A stretch of 64,000 nucleotides of DNA from Sphingomonadales bacterium (GCA_018971065.1 JAGWVC010000002.1:1-64000), one strand, 5' to 3'; shown: positions 53,046-62,308, numbered from the stretch's first letter. Made by a program: numbers and translations. The notes: generated from the letters alone by a model not told the origin.

Positions 53046-53858
53046 TCAGGCCGCGGCTTGCCGGGCGCTGCGTTCGCCCGCTGGCACCTTCGTCGCAGCC
53101 GCTGTCCACAGCGGCCGGCTACGGGCGAAGAACTGCAGGAAGGCGTTGTCGGCCAACGTCGGCCGCGCCACATTGGCCTCCACCGGAATCAGGCAGGGTT
53201 GCCTCAGGCCGTGGTGTTCCACGGGTTCGCCGATCAGCTCGACCATCAGGCCGAATCGGCCAAGGCGCCGGGCCAGCCACGGCTCCAGCACCGCGCAGAC
53301 ATGGCCATAGCCCAGTTCCAGCGGGGTCTGGATCACCGCCACCATCAGCCCCACCATCAGGAACGGGTTGACCGTGCGCAGGTCCGCCGCGCCGTCGCCA
53401 CCGGCGCACAGGTCCATCAGCCGGGCACGCGCCAGGCAGAACCGCGACGCCTCGACCATCGACATCACGCTGGCGCGATCGTGCAGGCGGCGGTCGTCGG
53501 TCAGTTCCTGCATCGGGAACGATGTGTGGCAAGCCGCCGGCTCGGGCTCGACCGCGCGCATCGCGCCGACGAACCGGTCCTCGGGCCGGTAACGCAGCAA
53601 CACATGGCGCGCCCGCCCGTCGAAGGCGTCGAATTCAAGCCCCGGCCATTGCGGGTTTTCCGGCTCCCACTCGCGGTCGCGGCAATATATCTCGAAGCGG
53701 ATGCGGTGCGCTTCCTCGGCCAGCGCCGGGGTGATGGCGGGCACCAGTTCGAACAGCGACCAGAACAGGTCCGCGATCGTGCCCCAGTCCTGCCCGCCCG
53801 GTGCGGCTTGCCGCAGACCACAGGTTTCGCTGATCGGAATCGGTGACAGGAACGACAT
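53046..53858 (-). CDS. Autoinducer-synthase-fold N-acyltransferase (exosortase-associated/FeeM-like)
   Basis: 270 residues. The central part RIRFEIYCRDREWEPENPQ, then GLEFDAFDGRARHVLLRYRPEDRFVGAMRAVEPEP, matches the GNAT-fold family of PEP-CTERM/exosortase-associated acyltransferases and N-acyl amino acid synthases, which are related to acyl-homoserine lactone synthases. Such enzymes typically take acyl chains from acyl carrier protein. No exosortase gene or PEP-CTERM protein was recognised in the window, so the exosortase link is not supported here. GGAGG lies 7 bases before ATG 53858. It forms an operon with the ThiF-nitroreductase fusion. Confidence 0.75.
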   Translation of the reverse strand: MSFLSPIPISETCGLRQAAPGGQDWGTIADLFWSLFELVPAITPALAEEAHRIRFEIYCRDREWEPENPQWPGLEFDAFDGRARHVLLRYRPEDRFVGAMRAVEPEPAACHTSFPMQELTDDRRLHDRASVMSMVEASRFCLARARLMDLCAGGDGAADLRTVNPFLMVGLMVAVIQTPLELGYGHVCAVLEPWLARRLGRFGLMVELIGEPVEHHGLRQPCLIPVEANVARPTLADNAFLQFFARSRPLWTAAATKVPAGERSARQAAA

Positions 53859-53884
53859 GCTGACCCTCCTTGCGCGTGGCATGG

Positions 53885-53960
53885 CTTCTTGAAGAAGTCC
53901 GGTTTCAGCTATGTATTTGATTGGAATCGATAAATATTTTACCCGAAGTCAAGGTTAACG
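53885..53960 (-). promoter_or_regulatory. A+T-rich control region of the acyltransferase operon
   Basis: The leader contains a perfect palindrome CTTCTT-G-AAGAAG at 53885-53897, and an A+T-rich stretch to 53940 that stands out from the GC-rich surroundings. A TTGACT-like -35 lies at 53947-53952 on the minus strand, but no good -10 could be placed at the proper distance. The palindrome may be a site for the divergent AraC regulator. Confidence 0.45.
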
Positions 53961-54069
53961 GAATCGGCGCTTGCCGCTCGTGACCGGCCCCGGCCCCGGC
54001 GCGCACAAAACCTTTACCTGCGCGTGCATGGCGCGGAAATCCGCCATTCCGTGCCTGCTGCAAGGCAAG

Positions 54070-54130
54070 AAAAAAGCCCGATCGCAAGCGACCGGGCCGT
54101 TAAGTTTTGGGAGAGGATGCCTGAAAGGCC
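54070..54130 (-). ncRNA. Small RNA candidate with CCUCUCCC motif
   Basis: A minus-strand transcript of about 61 nt. The promoter is TTGCAG (54164-54159), 17 bases, CATAAA (54141-54136). The RNA would contain a small hairpin GCCT-TTC-AGGC, an unpaired segment with CCTCTCCC, and an intrinsic terminator GCCCGGTCGC-TT-GCGATCGGGC (54097-54076) followed by six T. There is no open reading frame. C/U-rich anti-Shine-Dalgarno segments like this characterise alphaproteobacterial trans-acting RNAs such as SuhB and MmgR. The family assignment is tentative; promoter and terminator are directly visible. Confidence 0.7.
54076..54097 (-). terminator. Intrinsic terminator of the small-RNA candidate
   Basis: Ten-bp arms with one mismatch and a 2-base loop are followed on the minus strand by TTTTTT (54075-54070). 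The T-run is absent on the plus-strand side. Confidence 0.85.
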
Positions 54131-54252
54131 AGACCTTTATGGCGCCGCACCACCAATGCTGCAAGTGCGAAAAGATCGCGCCGGATTGCAAACAATGCAA
54201 CCCCGGCCAGGCGCTTGACATTTTCCGACAGCTCGCGGAATCGTCACCCGCA

Positions 54253-55365
54253 ATGACGGGCCATCCGAATCCAGACCCGGCGGCAGCCGAAGCGCCCGGT
54301 TACGACCTCATCCACGCGCGCATCCTTCGCCATTTCCCGGAAGTCGTCACCGCGCTCGGCGGCAACCCGGGGGCGCTGCTCGCCGCGCAGGGCCTCACCC
54401 CCGAACAGTGCGATCATCCCAATGTCGTCACCTGCCGCCAGTGGATCGCGGTGATGGACGCCGCCGCCACGGCGCTGTCCGCGCCCGATTTCGGCCTGCG
54501 CCTGGCCGAACGCCAGGGCGGCATCGGCGTCTATGGCCAGCTTGGCGGGGCCATGCGCAACGCCCGCAGCTTCGGCGACGCCTTGCGCTATGTCGCCACG
54601 CACAACGCCGCGCACAGCCTTGCCGCGCGCGTCTGGATGGGGGCCACCGCCTCGGGCGGCCATGTGTTCATGGGCCATGATCTGCTTGTCGCCGGGGTTC
54701 CCGGCCGCGCCCAGGCGATCGAACAGGTGCTGCTCGGCGGCCAGCTCGGCGCCCGCTTCCTCACGGCTGACAAGGCCGGCGCCCGCCGCGTCCATTTCCG
54801 CCATCGCGCGCTGTCCGATCCGGCGGTCTACCGCCGTCATTTCGGCTGCGACGTCCGCTTCTGCCGCAACGAGGACGGCATCGCCTTCGAGGCCGCCGCG
54901 CTCGATTGCCCGATCGTCGATGCCGACGAGGCCGCCTTCCGCCACATCGCCGCCGGGATTGAGCGCCGCTTCGGGCAAGAGCGGCCACCGTTCCACGCCG
55001 TCGTGCGCGGCGTGGTCATGCAGCGCCTTGGCGCCGGGCCGTGCAGCAATGCCGATGTCGGCGCCGCGCTGGGCCTGCACCCGCGCACGCTGCTGCGCCG
55101 CCTGCGCGATGAAGGCACCACCTTCCAGCGCATCAAGGATGAGGTCCGTCTCGATCTCATGGCGTATTACCTGCGCGAGACCGATCTCGATTTCAGCCGC
55201 ATCTCCGAAAAGCTCGGCTTCACCGAACAGTCGGTGATGTCGCGCTTCGCGCGCACCCGCACCGGCCATTCCCCCAGCGAACTGCGCGCCCGCCCGTCCG
55301 CCGTCATGCCGTCAGAATATCAGCCACCCGCTTCGCCAGCATGTCCATCGCGAACGGCTTGGTGA
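54253..55365 (+). CDS. AraC-family transcriptional regulator (arabinose-binding-like N domain)
   Basis: 370 residues. The N-terminal domain (CRQWIAVMDAAATALSAPDFGLRLAERQ, then GVYGQLGGAMRNARSFGDALRYV) matches the Arabinose_bd/OruR-type ligand domain. The C-terminal helix-turn-helix pair is at about 255-350 (DVGAALGLHPRTLLRRLRDEGTTFQRIKDEVR and FSRISEKLGFTEQSVMSRFARTRTGHSPSELR). ATG 54253 avoids the upstream small-RNA region. It is divergent from the acyltransferase/ThiF-nitroreductase operon and probably regulates it. The last 62 bases overlap the convergent hybrid kinase gene. Confidence 0.87.
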   Translation: MTGHPNPDPAAAEAPGYDLIHARILRHFPEVVTALGGNPGALLAAQGLTPEQCDHPNVVTCRQWIAVMDAAATALSAPDFGLRLAERQGGIGVYGQLGGAMRNARSFGDALRYVATHNAAHSLAARVWMGATASGGHVFMGHDLLVAGVPGRAQAIEQVLLGGQLGARFLTADKAGARRVHFRHRALSDPAVYRRHFGCDVRFCRNEDGIAFEAAALDCPIVDADEAAFRHIAAGIERRFGQERPPFHAVVRGVVMQRLGAGPCSNADVGAALGLHPRTLLRRLRDEGTTFQRIKDEVRLDLMAYYLRETDLDFSRISEKLGFTEQSVMSRFARTRTGHSPSELRARPSAVMPSEYQPPASPACPSRTAW

Positions 55366-58300
55366 TCATCGCCATCCCGGGGTCCAGGAAGCCCGAAGCG
55401 ATCGCCGCGTTCTCGGCATAGCCGGTCATGAACATCACCTTCAGGTCCGGGCGCGCCACCCGCGCCGCATCGGCCAGTTGCCGCCCGTTCAGCCCGGGCA
55501 GCCCGATGTCGGTCAGCAACAGGTCGATCCGCTGCCCCGATTGCAGCACCTCCAGCCCTTTCGGCCCGTCGTTGGCCTCGATCACGCGATAGCCCAGCTC
55601 CTCCAGCACCTCGACGATCAACCCGCGCACCAGGAACTCGTCCTCCACCACCAGCACCGTCTCGCCCTCGGCATGAACGCCCGGCGCCGGCACCGGCGCG
55701 TCGGTTTCCGGCGCATCGTCCCCGGCGATGTGGCGCGGCAGGTACAGGCGGATGGTCGAGCCAACCCCCAGCTCCGAATCGATCCGCGCAAACCCGCCCG
55801 ATTGCCGTGCGAAACCATAGATCATCGACAGCCCCAGCCCGGTTCCCTGGCCGATCGGCTTGGTCGTGTAGAACGGCTCGAACGCGCGCTCGATCGTCTC
55901 GCGGCTCATGCCGGTGCCGCTGTCGGTCACCGCGATGCACACATATTGCCCGGCGCGCAGTTCCCGGTCGCGCGCGGTATCGTGGCCGTCGATGTCGATG
56001 TTGGCGGTCTCGATCGCCAGCGCGCCGCCGCCGGGCATCGCGTCGCGCGCATTGATCGCCAGGTTCAGGATCGCGCTTTCAAGCTGGTTGGCGTCGCACA
56101 ATGTCGGCCACAGCCCGCCCGCCAGCACCAGCCGCAACGCCATCGCCTCGCCCAGCGTGCGCCGCAGCAGGTCTTCCATCGATGCCACCAGCGGGTTTAC
56201 CTTCAGCGGGCGCGGGTCCAGCGGCTGCCGGCGCGAGAATGCCAGCAGCCGGTGAGTCAGCGCCGCCGCGCGGTCGGCCGATGTGCGCACCGCGCCCAGC
56301 CAGCGCGGAATGTCGTCGGCGCGTCGTTCCTCCAGCCGCTGCGCGATCATGTCCAGCCCGCCGACGATGCCCTGCAGCAGGTTGTTGAAATCGTGCGCGA
56401 TACCGCCGGTCAACTGGCCCACCGCCTCCATCTTCTGGCTCTGGCGCAAGGCCTCCTCGATCCCGCGCTGGTCGGTCACGTCGCGCCCCACGCCATGCAC
56501 GCGGCTGCCGTCGCCCACCGCGGTCCAGGCCATCAGCCGATAATCGCCGTCGCGCGTGCGATAGCGGTTCTCGAAAGTCTGCGACGTTGCCCCGTTAGTC
56601 ACCCGCGCGAACTCGGCCATTGTCCCGTCGCGGTCCTCGGGATGGACGAAATCGCCCAGCAGGCGGCCGATCATCTCGCTCTCGGGCCAGCCCAGCAGCC
56701 GCTCGCCCGACGGGTTGATCGCGGTGATCCGCCCCGCATGGTCGCACACCAGCATCAGGTCCTGGCTCATCGTCCACAGCCGGTCGCGGTCGCGCGCGCT
56801 GGCTTCCTCGGCGCGCTTCTGCGCCTCGATCTCGGTGTTGGTACCCACCCAGGCGGTGGTATCGGCGCCCGCCTCCAGCAACGGCACCGCGCGCGCCAGA
56901 TGCCAGCGATAGACCCCCGCCGCGTCGCGAATGCGGAACTCGGCCTCATAGGTGCGCCCGCCGGCCACGGCCTGGGTCCATCGCGCGATCGCGCGGGGCA
57001 GGTCGTCGGGATGAAGCACATGCCGCCAGCCGTCGCCCAGCAGCGACCCCGGCGCCAGCCCGCAATAGGCATAAGCCTGGTCGTTGAACCAGTCCAGCGA
57101 CCCGTCCGCGCGCGCGGTCCACACCTGGTTCGGCATGTTCTGCGCCAGCGCGCTGAACTTCGCCTCGCTGCGCGCCAGCGCCAGGCGGATGCGGTCGCGG
57201 TCGGTCACGTCCTGCACCACGCCGATCAGCCGCACCGGCGCGCCATCGGCGTCGAATTCGTACTCGGCCTTGCGCGCGATCGTGCGCTCCTCGCCATCGT
57301 CGGCGCGGCGTATCCGGTATTCCACGTCCAGCGTCGCCGTCCCCTGCAGCCGCCGCGCCGCGTTCGAAACCACCGCGCGGTCCGGCCCGATTACCAGATC
57401 CTCGATCACCTGCGCGGGCATGTCATGGCACGGCCCCAGCCCGAATATGCGCGAGAATTCGTCAGTCCCGGTCAGCGTGTCGGTGCGCACGTCGATCGCG
57501 AACAGCCCGATGCCGCCCGCCGCCTGCGCCCGCCGCAACTGCGCCTCGCTGCGCCGCAGCGCATCTTCGGCACCCACCCGCTGGATATGCGCCCACGATC
57601 GCTCGGTCACTTCGGCAATCACGCCCAGTTCGTACTCGCTCCAGCGATGCGCTGTCCGGTGATGAATCGCCATCAGCGCCACCAGCCGCCCCTGCCGCAG
57701 CAGCGGCATGCACAGGCTGGCGCCGATGCCCAGTTCGCGATAGGCCTGCGCCGCTTCCAGCGCCAGTTCGCCCTGGCAATCGGCGATGATCAGCGGCCGC
57801 CCGGCCTTCAGCTCCGCCACCGCGCGCGCCCCGAAGCTCGCCAGCCGGTAATGGCCGACGATCGACTGCGTATCGCGCTCCTGCCAGTCGCCCCGGATGG
57901 TCAGCCCGTCCTCGTCCTCGTCCATGTCCGACCAGGCGCAGTTCGAACAGCCCAGGTGCTCGCCGGTCATCCGCGTGATCGTTGCCAGGATCGCGTCGGC
58001 ATCGCGTTCGCCCGATACCGCGCGCGACATCGCGTCCAGGAACCGCAGCCGGGTCTCGCTGCCTTCCAGCGCCAGGCGGTTGCGCCGCGCCTCGGTGGTC
58101 TCGACAACCACCGCCAGCACCCCGGCGGGGCAGCCGTCATCGCCGCGCACCGGAGCGTAATCCAGGTTCAGGAACACCTGCTCGGGCCGTCCGTCGCGGT
58201 ACAGCGTCAGCTCGTGGTCCTTGTAGCTCAGCGTGTTCCCGGCCAGCCCCACCCGCATCACGTTGTCGTTGAAGTCGGCAACCTCCTCCCAGCCCTCGCG

Positions 58301-58582
58301 CACCAGCGATCCCAGCAGTCGGCTTTCACGCCCCCCGGCAAACACCGCATAGGCGTCGTTGTAGACCATCACCCCGGCCTCGCCCCACAACAGCACCATC
58401 GGCACCGGGCTGGACAGCATCAGGCTGACGGTATGGCGTAGCACCGGCGGCCAGGCGTCGATCGGCCCGATCGGCGTCGCCGCCCAGTCGAACCCGGCAA
58501 TGCGCCGCGCCATCTCGCCGCCGCCTTCCAGAAACGCGGGATCGTTGCCGCCCTCGAAAGCCAGATCCGCCCGCTCCCCCAT
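55304..58582 (-). CDS. Multi-PAS/GAF hybrid sensor histidine kinase
   Basis: 1092 residues, no transmembrane helix, so a cytosolic sensor. Order: PAS-like domain near 35-165 ([16 protein letters not shown]), GAF near 185-330 ([22 protein letters not shown]), three further PAS domains to about 715 ([19 protein letters not shown] and [19 protein letters not shown]), HisKA with His730 in [19 protein letters not shown], ATPase domain ([34 protein letters not shown]), and a receiver with Asp1025 in [13 protein letters not shown]. The GAF segment has Cys residues but no certain chromophore site. GAGGA lies 7 bases before ATG 58582. No output regulator is adjacent. Confidence 0.9.
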   Translation of the reverse strand: MGERADLAFEGGNDPAFLEGGGEMARRIAGFDWAATPIGPIDAWPPVLRHTVSLMLSSPVPMVLLWGEAGVMVYNDAYAVFAGGRESRLLGSLVREGWEEVADFNDNVMRVGLAGNTLSYKDHELTLYRDGRPEQVFLNLDYAPVRGDDGCPAGVLAVVVETTEARRNRLALEGSETRLRFLDAMSRAVSGERDADAILATITRMTGEHLGCSNCAWSDMDEDEDGLTIRGDWQERDTQSIVGHYRLASFGARAVAELKAGRPLIIADCQGELALEAAQAYRELGIGASLCMPLLRQGRLVALMAIHHRTAHRWSEYELGVIAEVTERSWAHIQRVGAEDALRRSEAQLRRAQAAGGIGLFAIDVRTDTLTGTDEFSRIFGLGPCHDMPAQVIEDLVIGPDRAVVSNAARRLQGTATLDVEYRIRRADDGEERTIARKAEYEFDADGAPVRLIGVVQDVTDRDRIRLALARSEAKFSALAQNMPNQVWTARADGSLDWFNDQAYAYCGLAPGSLLGDGWRHVLHPDDLPRAIARWTQAVAGGRTYEAEFRIRDAAGVYRWHLARAVPLLEAGADTTAWVGTNTEIEAQKRAEEASARDRDRLWTMSQDLMLVCDHAGRITAINPSGERLLGWPESEMIGRLLGDFVHPEDRDGTMAEFARVTNGATSQTFENRYRTRDGDYRLMAWTAVGDGSRVHGVGRDVTDQRGIEEALRQSQKMEAVGQLTGGIAHDFNNLLQGIVGGLDMIAQRLEERRADDIPRWLGAVRTSADRAAALTHRLLAFSRRQPLDPRPLKVNPLVASMEDLLRRTLGEAMALRLVLAGGLWPTLCDANQLESAILNLAINARDAMPGGGALAIETANIDIDGHDTARDRELRAGQYVCIAVTDSGTGMSRETIERAFEPFYTTKPIGQGTGLGLSMIYGFARQSGGFARIDSELGVGSTIRLYLPRHIAGDDAPETDAPVPAPGVHAEGETVLVVEDEFLVRGLIVEVLEELGYRVIEANDGPKGLEVLQSGQRIDLLLTDIGLPGLNGRQLADAARVARPDLKVMFMTGYAENAAIASGFLDPGMAMITKPFAMDMLAKRVADILTA

Positions 58583-58743
58583 GCCAGTTCCTCGATTTTC
58601 GTTCTCAGGCGCCGCCGACACCATCCCGCATCAACGAACCCACGATTGCATGATCCGTTCCCGTTGGCCGTTCCCGCTTGTCGCGCCGGGCGGCTCGGGC
58701 TAGGCGCGCTCGCGAAACGCCAGACCGCACAGGAACCGATTCC

Positions 58744-59580
58744 ATGTCCAGCCTTGAAGCCCAGATCGAAGCCGCCTTCGAAGCCCGCGACAGCGTCACC
58801 CCGGCCAGCGCCGATGTCCGCGCGATCGTCGATGCCGCGCTCGACAGCCTCGATTCGGGTGCCGCCCGCGTGGCCGAGCCGGACGGGCAGGGCGGCTGGA
58901 AGGTCAACCAGTGGCTCAAGAAGGCGGTGCTGCTCTCGTTCCGCCTGAACGACAACGGCGTCATGGAGTATGGTTCGGCCGGCGCCCCCGCGTTCGACAA
59001 GGTGCCGCTGAAGTTCGCCGGCTGGGACGAAGCCCGCTTCCGCGCCGCCGGCATCCGCGTCGTCCCCGGTGCCGTCGTCCGCCGCAGCGCGTTCATTGCA
59101 AAGGGTGCGGTGCTGATGCCCAGCTTCGTCAACCTCGGCGCTTATGTCGGCGAAGGCACGATGGTCGATACCTGGGCCACCGTCGGCTCGTGCGCGCAGA
59201 TCGGGAAAAACGTCCACATCTCGGGCGGCGCCGGCATCGGCGGCGTGCTGGAACCGCTTCAGGCCAACCCGGTGGTGATCGAGGACGGCTGTTTCATCGG
59301 CGCCCGCTCCGAAGTCGCCGAAGGCGTCATCGTCGGCACCGGCGCGGTGCTGTCGATGGGCGTGTTCATCGGCGCGTCCACCAAGATCGTCGATCGCGCC
59401 ACCGGCGAAGTCCACATCGGCAAGGTTCCGCCCTACTCGGTGGTCGTCCCCGGCTCGCTCCCCGGCAAGCCCCTGCCCGACGGCACCCCCGGCCCGTCGC
59501 TGTACTGCGCGGTCATCGTCAAGACGGTGGACGCGCAGACCCGCTCGAAGACCGGCGTCAACGAATTGCTCCGCGACTGA
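58744..59580 (+). CDS. dapD: Tetrahydrodipicolinate N-succinyltransferase
   Basis: 278 residues. The enzyme succinylates tetrahydrodipicolinate in lysine/diaminopimelate synthesis. The N-terminal helical domain ([20 protein letters not shown]) is followed by a left-handed beta helix with hexapeptide repeats: [41 protein letters not shown] and [12 protein letters not shown]. It ends with the typical PGSLPG and [14 protein letters not shown] 58744 gives the usual N terminus. dapE, the later step, is on the same strand 4 kb downstream. Confidence 0.96.
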   Translation: MSSLEAQIEAAFEARDSVTPASADVRAIVDAALDSLDSGAARVAEPDGQGGWKVNQWLKKAVLLSFRLNDNGVMEYGSAGAPAFDKVPLKFAGWDEARFRAAGIRVVPGAVVRRSAFIAKGAVLMPSFVNLGAYVGEGTMVDTWATVGSCAQIGKNVHISGGAGIGGVLEPLQANPVVIEDGCFIGARSEVAEGVIVGTGAVLSMGVFIGASTKIVDRATGEVHIGKVPPYSVVVPGSLPGKPLPDGTPGPSLYCAVIVKTVDAQTRSKTGVNELLRD

Positions 59581-59622
59581 GCATTTCCAAGCCGGATGGT
59601 ACATCCGGCGGCTCGGGAAATG
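59581..59622. terminator. Compound hairpin after dapD
   Basis: Outer arms GCATTTCC/GGAAATGC and inner arms CCGGATG/CATCCGG with a 3-base loop begin at the base after the dapD stop. There is no T-run. It is a likely terminator or mRNA-stabilising structure. Confidence 0.55.
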
Positions 59623-59709
59623 CGACCGCCAAGGACTCGCGCGGAACTTCCCGCCCGTTTCAAACGTAGACTCCGTGAACCGCCCCCCGGGGCCTCACGG
59701 AGAACCGCC

Positions 59710-59919
59710 ATGCAACGCCACGGCAACGAAATCCACGTCGATCCGCAGCAAGCGCGCGCCGCCACCGGCCCGCGCTCGATGCGCACGGTGCTGATCGTCA
59801 GCCTCGCGCTGGTGGTGTTCGCGTTCGCGGTGGTGTGGGTGGCAAAGGGGCGCGGCGCCGCCGACGTCACCGATCCCACCCGGCAGGTCGCGCCCACCGC
59901 CCCGGCCAACGGCGGCTGA
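59710..59919 (+). CDS. Small single-span membrane protein
   Basis: 69 residues. A polar N terminus (RHGNEIHVDPQQARAATG) precedes one transmembrane helix at about 25-45 (RTVLIVSLALVVFAFAVVWVA) and a short Pro/Thr-rich tail. GGAG lies 8 bases before the ATG. The HVDPQQARA pattern looks like that of small sphingomonad membrane proteins of unknown function. It stands between dapD and the DUF1810 gene. Confidence 0.68.
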   Translation: MQRHGNEIHVDPQQARAATGPRSMRTVLIVSLALVVFAFAVVWVAKGRGAADVTDPTRQVAPTAPANGG

Positions 59920-59991
59920 CCTGTCGCGCTGCTTGGCATCGCCGCAATTGATGCCTAGGCTGATGTTCCTCGCTCCGGGAGCCCCGCTCGC

Positions 59992-60453
59992 ATGAATGCC
60001 GATGGCAATCTGATCGCCGATTCCGGCATCCGGCCGCCGCCGGACGGGCTGCAGCGCTTTCATGAGGCGCAGAACGGCACCTGGCTGCGCGCGCTCACCG
60101 AAATCCGCCAGGGCGCCAAGCGCAGCCACTGGATGTGGTTCATCTTCCCCCAGCTCGCCGGTCTCGGCGAAAGCCCGATGTCGCAATTCTACGCCATCGC
60201 CGACATGGCCGAGGCGCGCGCCTTCCTCGCCGACGAAATCCTCGCCGAACGGCTGGCCGATTGCACCGACGCCGTGCTCGCCTGGGCCGGCGAACGCTCG
60301 ATCGGCGCGCTGTTCGGCGCGGTCGATGCCATCAAGTTCGCCAGCTCGATGACCCTGTTCGAAGCCGCCGGCGGCAGCCGTCGCCACGCCCGCGCGCTGG
60401 ATGCGTTTTTCGGCGGCCGCCGTGATACGCGCACTCTCGACCTGCTGCGCTGA
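59992..60453 (+). CDS. DUF1810 family protein
   Basis: 153 residues. The family pattern is clear: LQRFHEAQNGTWLRALTEIRQGAKRSHWMWFIFPQLAGLG at residues about 20-59, then FYAIADMAEARAFLAD and KFASSMTLFEAAG. DUF1810 proteins are cytosolic and related in fold to the NADAR group; the activity is unproven. ATG 59992 has GGGAG upstream. A channel-like gene follows after 18 bases. Confidence 0.9.
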   Translation: MNADGNLIADSGIRPPPDGLQRFHEAQNGTWLRALTEIRQGAKRSHWMWFIFPQLAGLGESPMSQFYAIADMAEARAFLADEILAERLADCTDAVLAWAGERSIGALFGAVDAIKFASSMTLFEAAGGSRRHARALDAFFGGRRDTRTLDLLR

Positions 60454-60471
60454 TCCGGGCATGACGGCCCC

Positions 60472-60912
60472 ATGCAGGGGCAGCAACTCATCGTCGAATT
60501 CGTGGTCTCGGCCGCGCTGGTCGTGGTCTGCGTGATGATCCACTTCGTCGGCCTGTTCAGCCTCACCCGCGCCCTGCGCAGCGAAGTCAGCATCGAACGC
60601 CTGCGCCAGATCCGGCCGCTGTCGCCGCGCGGCGCGCTGTTCACGCTGTTCATCGTCATCGCCATCATCTCGCTGCACGGCATCGAGATATGGACGTTCG
60701 CCGGGGTCTACATCGCCACCGGCGCGGTGCCCGACCTCGAAAGCGCGCTGTACTTCTCCACCATTTCCTATTCGACGGTGGGCTACAACGATACCCACAT
60801 CCTGCCCGCGTGGCGGCTGCTCGGTGCGTTCGAAAGCATCCTCGGCATCATCCTGCTCGGCTGGTCCACCTCGTTCTTCTTCCGGATGCTGGGCCGCATC
60901 GACGCCCATTGA
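60472..60912 (+). CDS. Two-helix potassium-channel-like protein
   Basis: 146 residues. An N-terminal hydrophobic helix (residues about 8-30), a cytosolic basic loop, a second helix (LFTLFIVIAIISLHGIEIW), then a pore-loop with ESALYFSTISYSTVGYNDTH and a last helix (LLGAFESILGIILLGWSTSFFF). The selectivity-filter-like TVGYND resembles TVGYGD of Ion_trans_2 channels, with Asn in place of the second Gly. No regulatory RCK domain is present. Confidence 0.85.
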   Translation: MQGQQLIVEFVVSAALVVVCVMIHFVGLFSLTRALRSEVSIERLRQIRPLSPRGALFTLFIVIAIISLHGIEIWTFAGVYIATGAVPDLESALYFSTISYSTVGYNDTHILPAWRLLGAFESILGIILLGWSTSFFFRMLGRIDAH

Positions 60913-61066
60913 CCGGGCAACCTATCGGTCCAACCGATGGCTCCCTTGCGAATTTCGCCACTTCCCCGGCGGCTCGTCGCTTGCCATCACGGCGTCGAAG
61001 CCTCCTGCGACTCGGCCCCCCACACGGACCGTGGCTGGCGAATCCAACCCGCAGGAGAGCCATACC

Positions 61067-62260
61067 ATGAGCATCACCACCACCGATCGCCCGCAGTCGG
61101 CGATCAAGGTCATCGACGCCGACACCCACATCACCGAACCGCACGATCTGTGGATCAAGCGGGCCCCCGCCGCGCTGCGCGATCGCGTGCCCCAGGTGAA
61201 GACCATCAACGGCACCCGCTCGTGGGTGATCGACGGCGACAAGTGCATCGGCTTCAACGCCCACCCCAACAGCGCCATCCTGAAGAACGGTTCCAAGGTC
61301 CGCGTTCTCCAGGATTTCCTCGGCTTGCAATACGAGGATGTCCACGCCGGTTCGTCCAGCATCCGCGAACGCCTCCAGGTCATGGATGCCACCGGCATCT
61401 GGGCGCAGATCGTCTATCCCAACATCCTCGGCTTCGGTGGCCAGGAAGCCGCGAAGGTCGATCCCGCGCTGCGGCTCGCCTGCGTGCAGATCTACAATGA
61501 CGCGATGGCCGAAATGCAGGAGGAATCGGGCGGCCGGTTCCTGCCGATGGCGCTGCTGCCGTGGTGGGACGTGCGCGAAGCGGTGAAGGAAACCGCGCGC
61601 TGCGAGGCGATGGGCCTGCGCGGCATCAACATCAATTCCGATCCGCATACGGTGAAGGGCGATGACGGCCAGCACCTGCCCGATCTTGGCCACCCGCACT
61701 GGGACCCGCTGTGGGAAGTCTGCGAAGGGCTGAACCTGCCGGTCAACTTCCACATCGGCGCGTCGGAACAGTCGATCGACTGGATGGGCCAACAGGGCTG
61801 GCCGTCGCTGCCGCGCGAACTGCGCTCGGGGCTGTCCGGCTCGATGATGTTCTTCGCCAACAGCCGCGTGATGGGCAACATCATCTATTCGGGCCTGCTC
61901 GATCGCTTCCCGAAGCTGCCATTCGTCTCGGTCGAGAGCGGCGTGGGCTGGGTGCCGTTCCTGCTCGAATCGCTCGACTACCAGCTCGTCGAGATCGCCG
62001 AGGGCCGCAGCTTCCACAAGAAGCCCAGCGAGTATTTCAAGAGCAACTTCCACGCCTGCTTCTGGTTCGAACAGGACGACATCGGCCACACCCTGCGCCG
62101 CGCCGGCATCGACAACGTGCTGTTCATGACCGATTTCCCGCACCCCACCGGGCTATACCCGATCGAGAACCTGGAAAGCCGCCTCGGCGACCTCAACGCT
62201 GCCGAACGCGCCAAGGTCCTCAGCGGCAACGCCGCGAAGCTCTACGGCATCGATCTGTAA
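61067..62260 (+). CDS. Amidohydrolase-2 family metal-dependent hydrolase/decarboxylase
   Basis: 397 residues. The metal-binding start IDADTHITEPHDLW is near residue 20, later LPVNFHIGASEQ near residue 225, and the closing LFMTDFPHPTGLYP near residue 350 supplies the conserved Asp. These are signatures of the amidohydrolase-2/ACMSD-like family that hydrolyses or decarboxylates small carboxylated rings or esters. AGGAG lies 10 bases before ATG 61067. The gene stands alone between the channel gene and a repeat-containing terminator region. The substrate is unknown. Confidence 0.88.
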   Translation: MSITTTDRPQSAIKVIDADTHITEPHDLWIKRAPAALRDRVPQVKTINGTRSWVIDGDKCIGFNAHPNSAILKNGSKVRVLQDFLGLQYEDVHAGSSSIRERLQVMDATGIWAQIVYPNILGFGGQEAAKVDPALRLACVQIYNDAMAEMQEESGGRFLPMALLPWWDVREAVKETARCEAMGLRGININSDPHTVKGDDGQHLPDLGHPHWDPLWEVCEGLNLPVNFHIGASEQSIDWMGQQGWPSLPRELRSGLSGSMMFFANSRVMGNIIYSGLLDRFPKLPFVSVESGVGWVPFLLESLDYQLVEIAEGRSFHKKPSEYFKSNFHACFWFEQDDIGHTLRRAGIDNVLFMTDFPHPTGLYPIENLESRLGDLNAAERAKVLSGNAAKLYGIDL

Positions 62261-62286
62261 CGGCAGCATTGCCTCAAGAATCCGTC

Positions 62287-62308
62287 CGTCCTGAGCTTGT
62301 CGAAGGAC
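62287..62308. repeat. Dispersed short repeat, copy 2
   Basis: Identical over 22 bases to the element at 598-619. It lies 27 bases past the amidohydrolase stop and is followed by TGTTTTT, so its GTCCT/AGGAC stem might also terminate that transcript. Confidence 0.75.

Noticed and set aside
53046..53858. An exosortase/PEP-CTERM locus
   Set aside because: Only the acyltransferase resembles an exosortase-associated family; no exosortase, no PEP-CTERM tail and no polysaccharide genes are present nearby.
55478..58441. A 987-codon open frame antisense to the multi-PAS kinase
   Set aside because: Same Arg/His/Gln/Pro-rich composition as other antisense frames; the minus-strand kinase has continuous, ordered domains.
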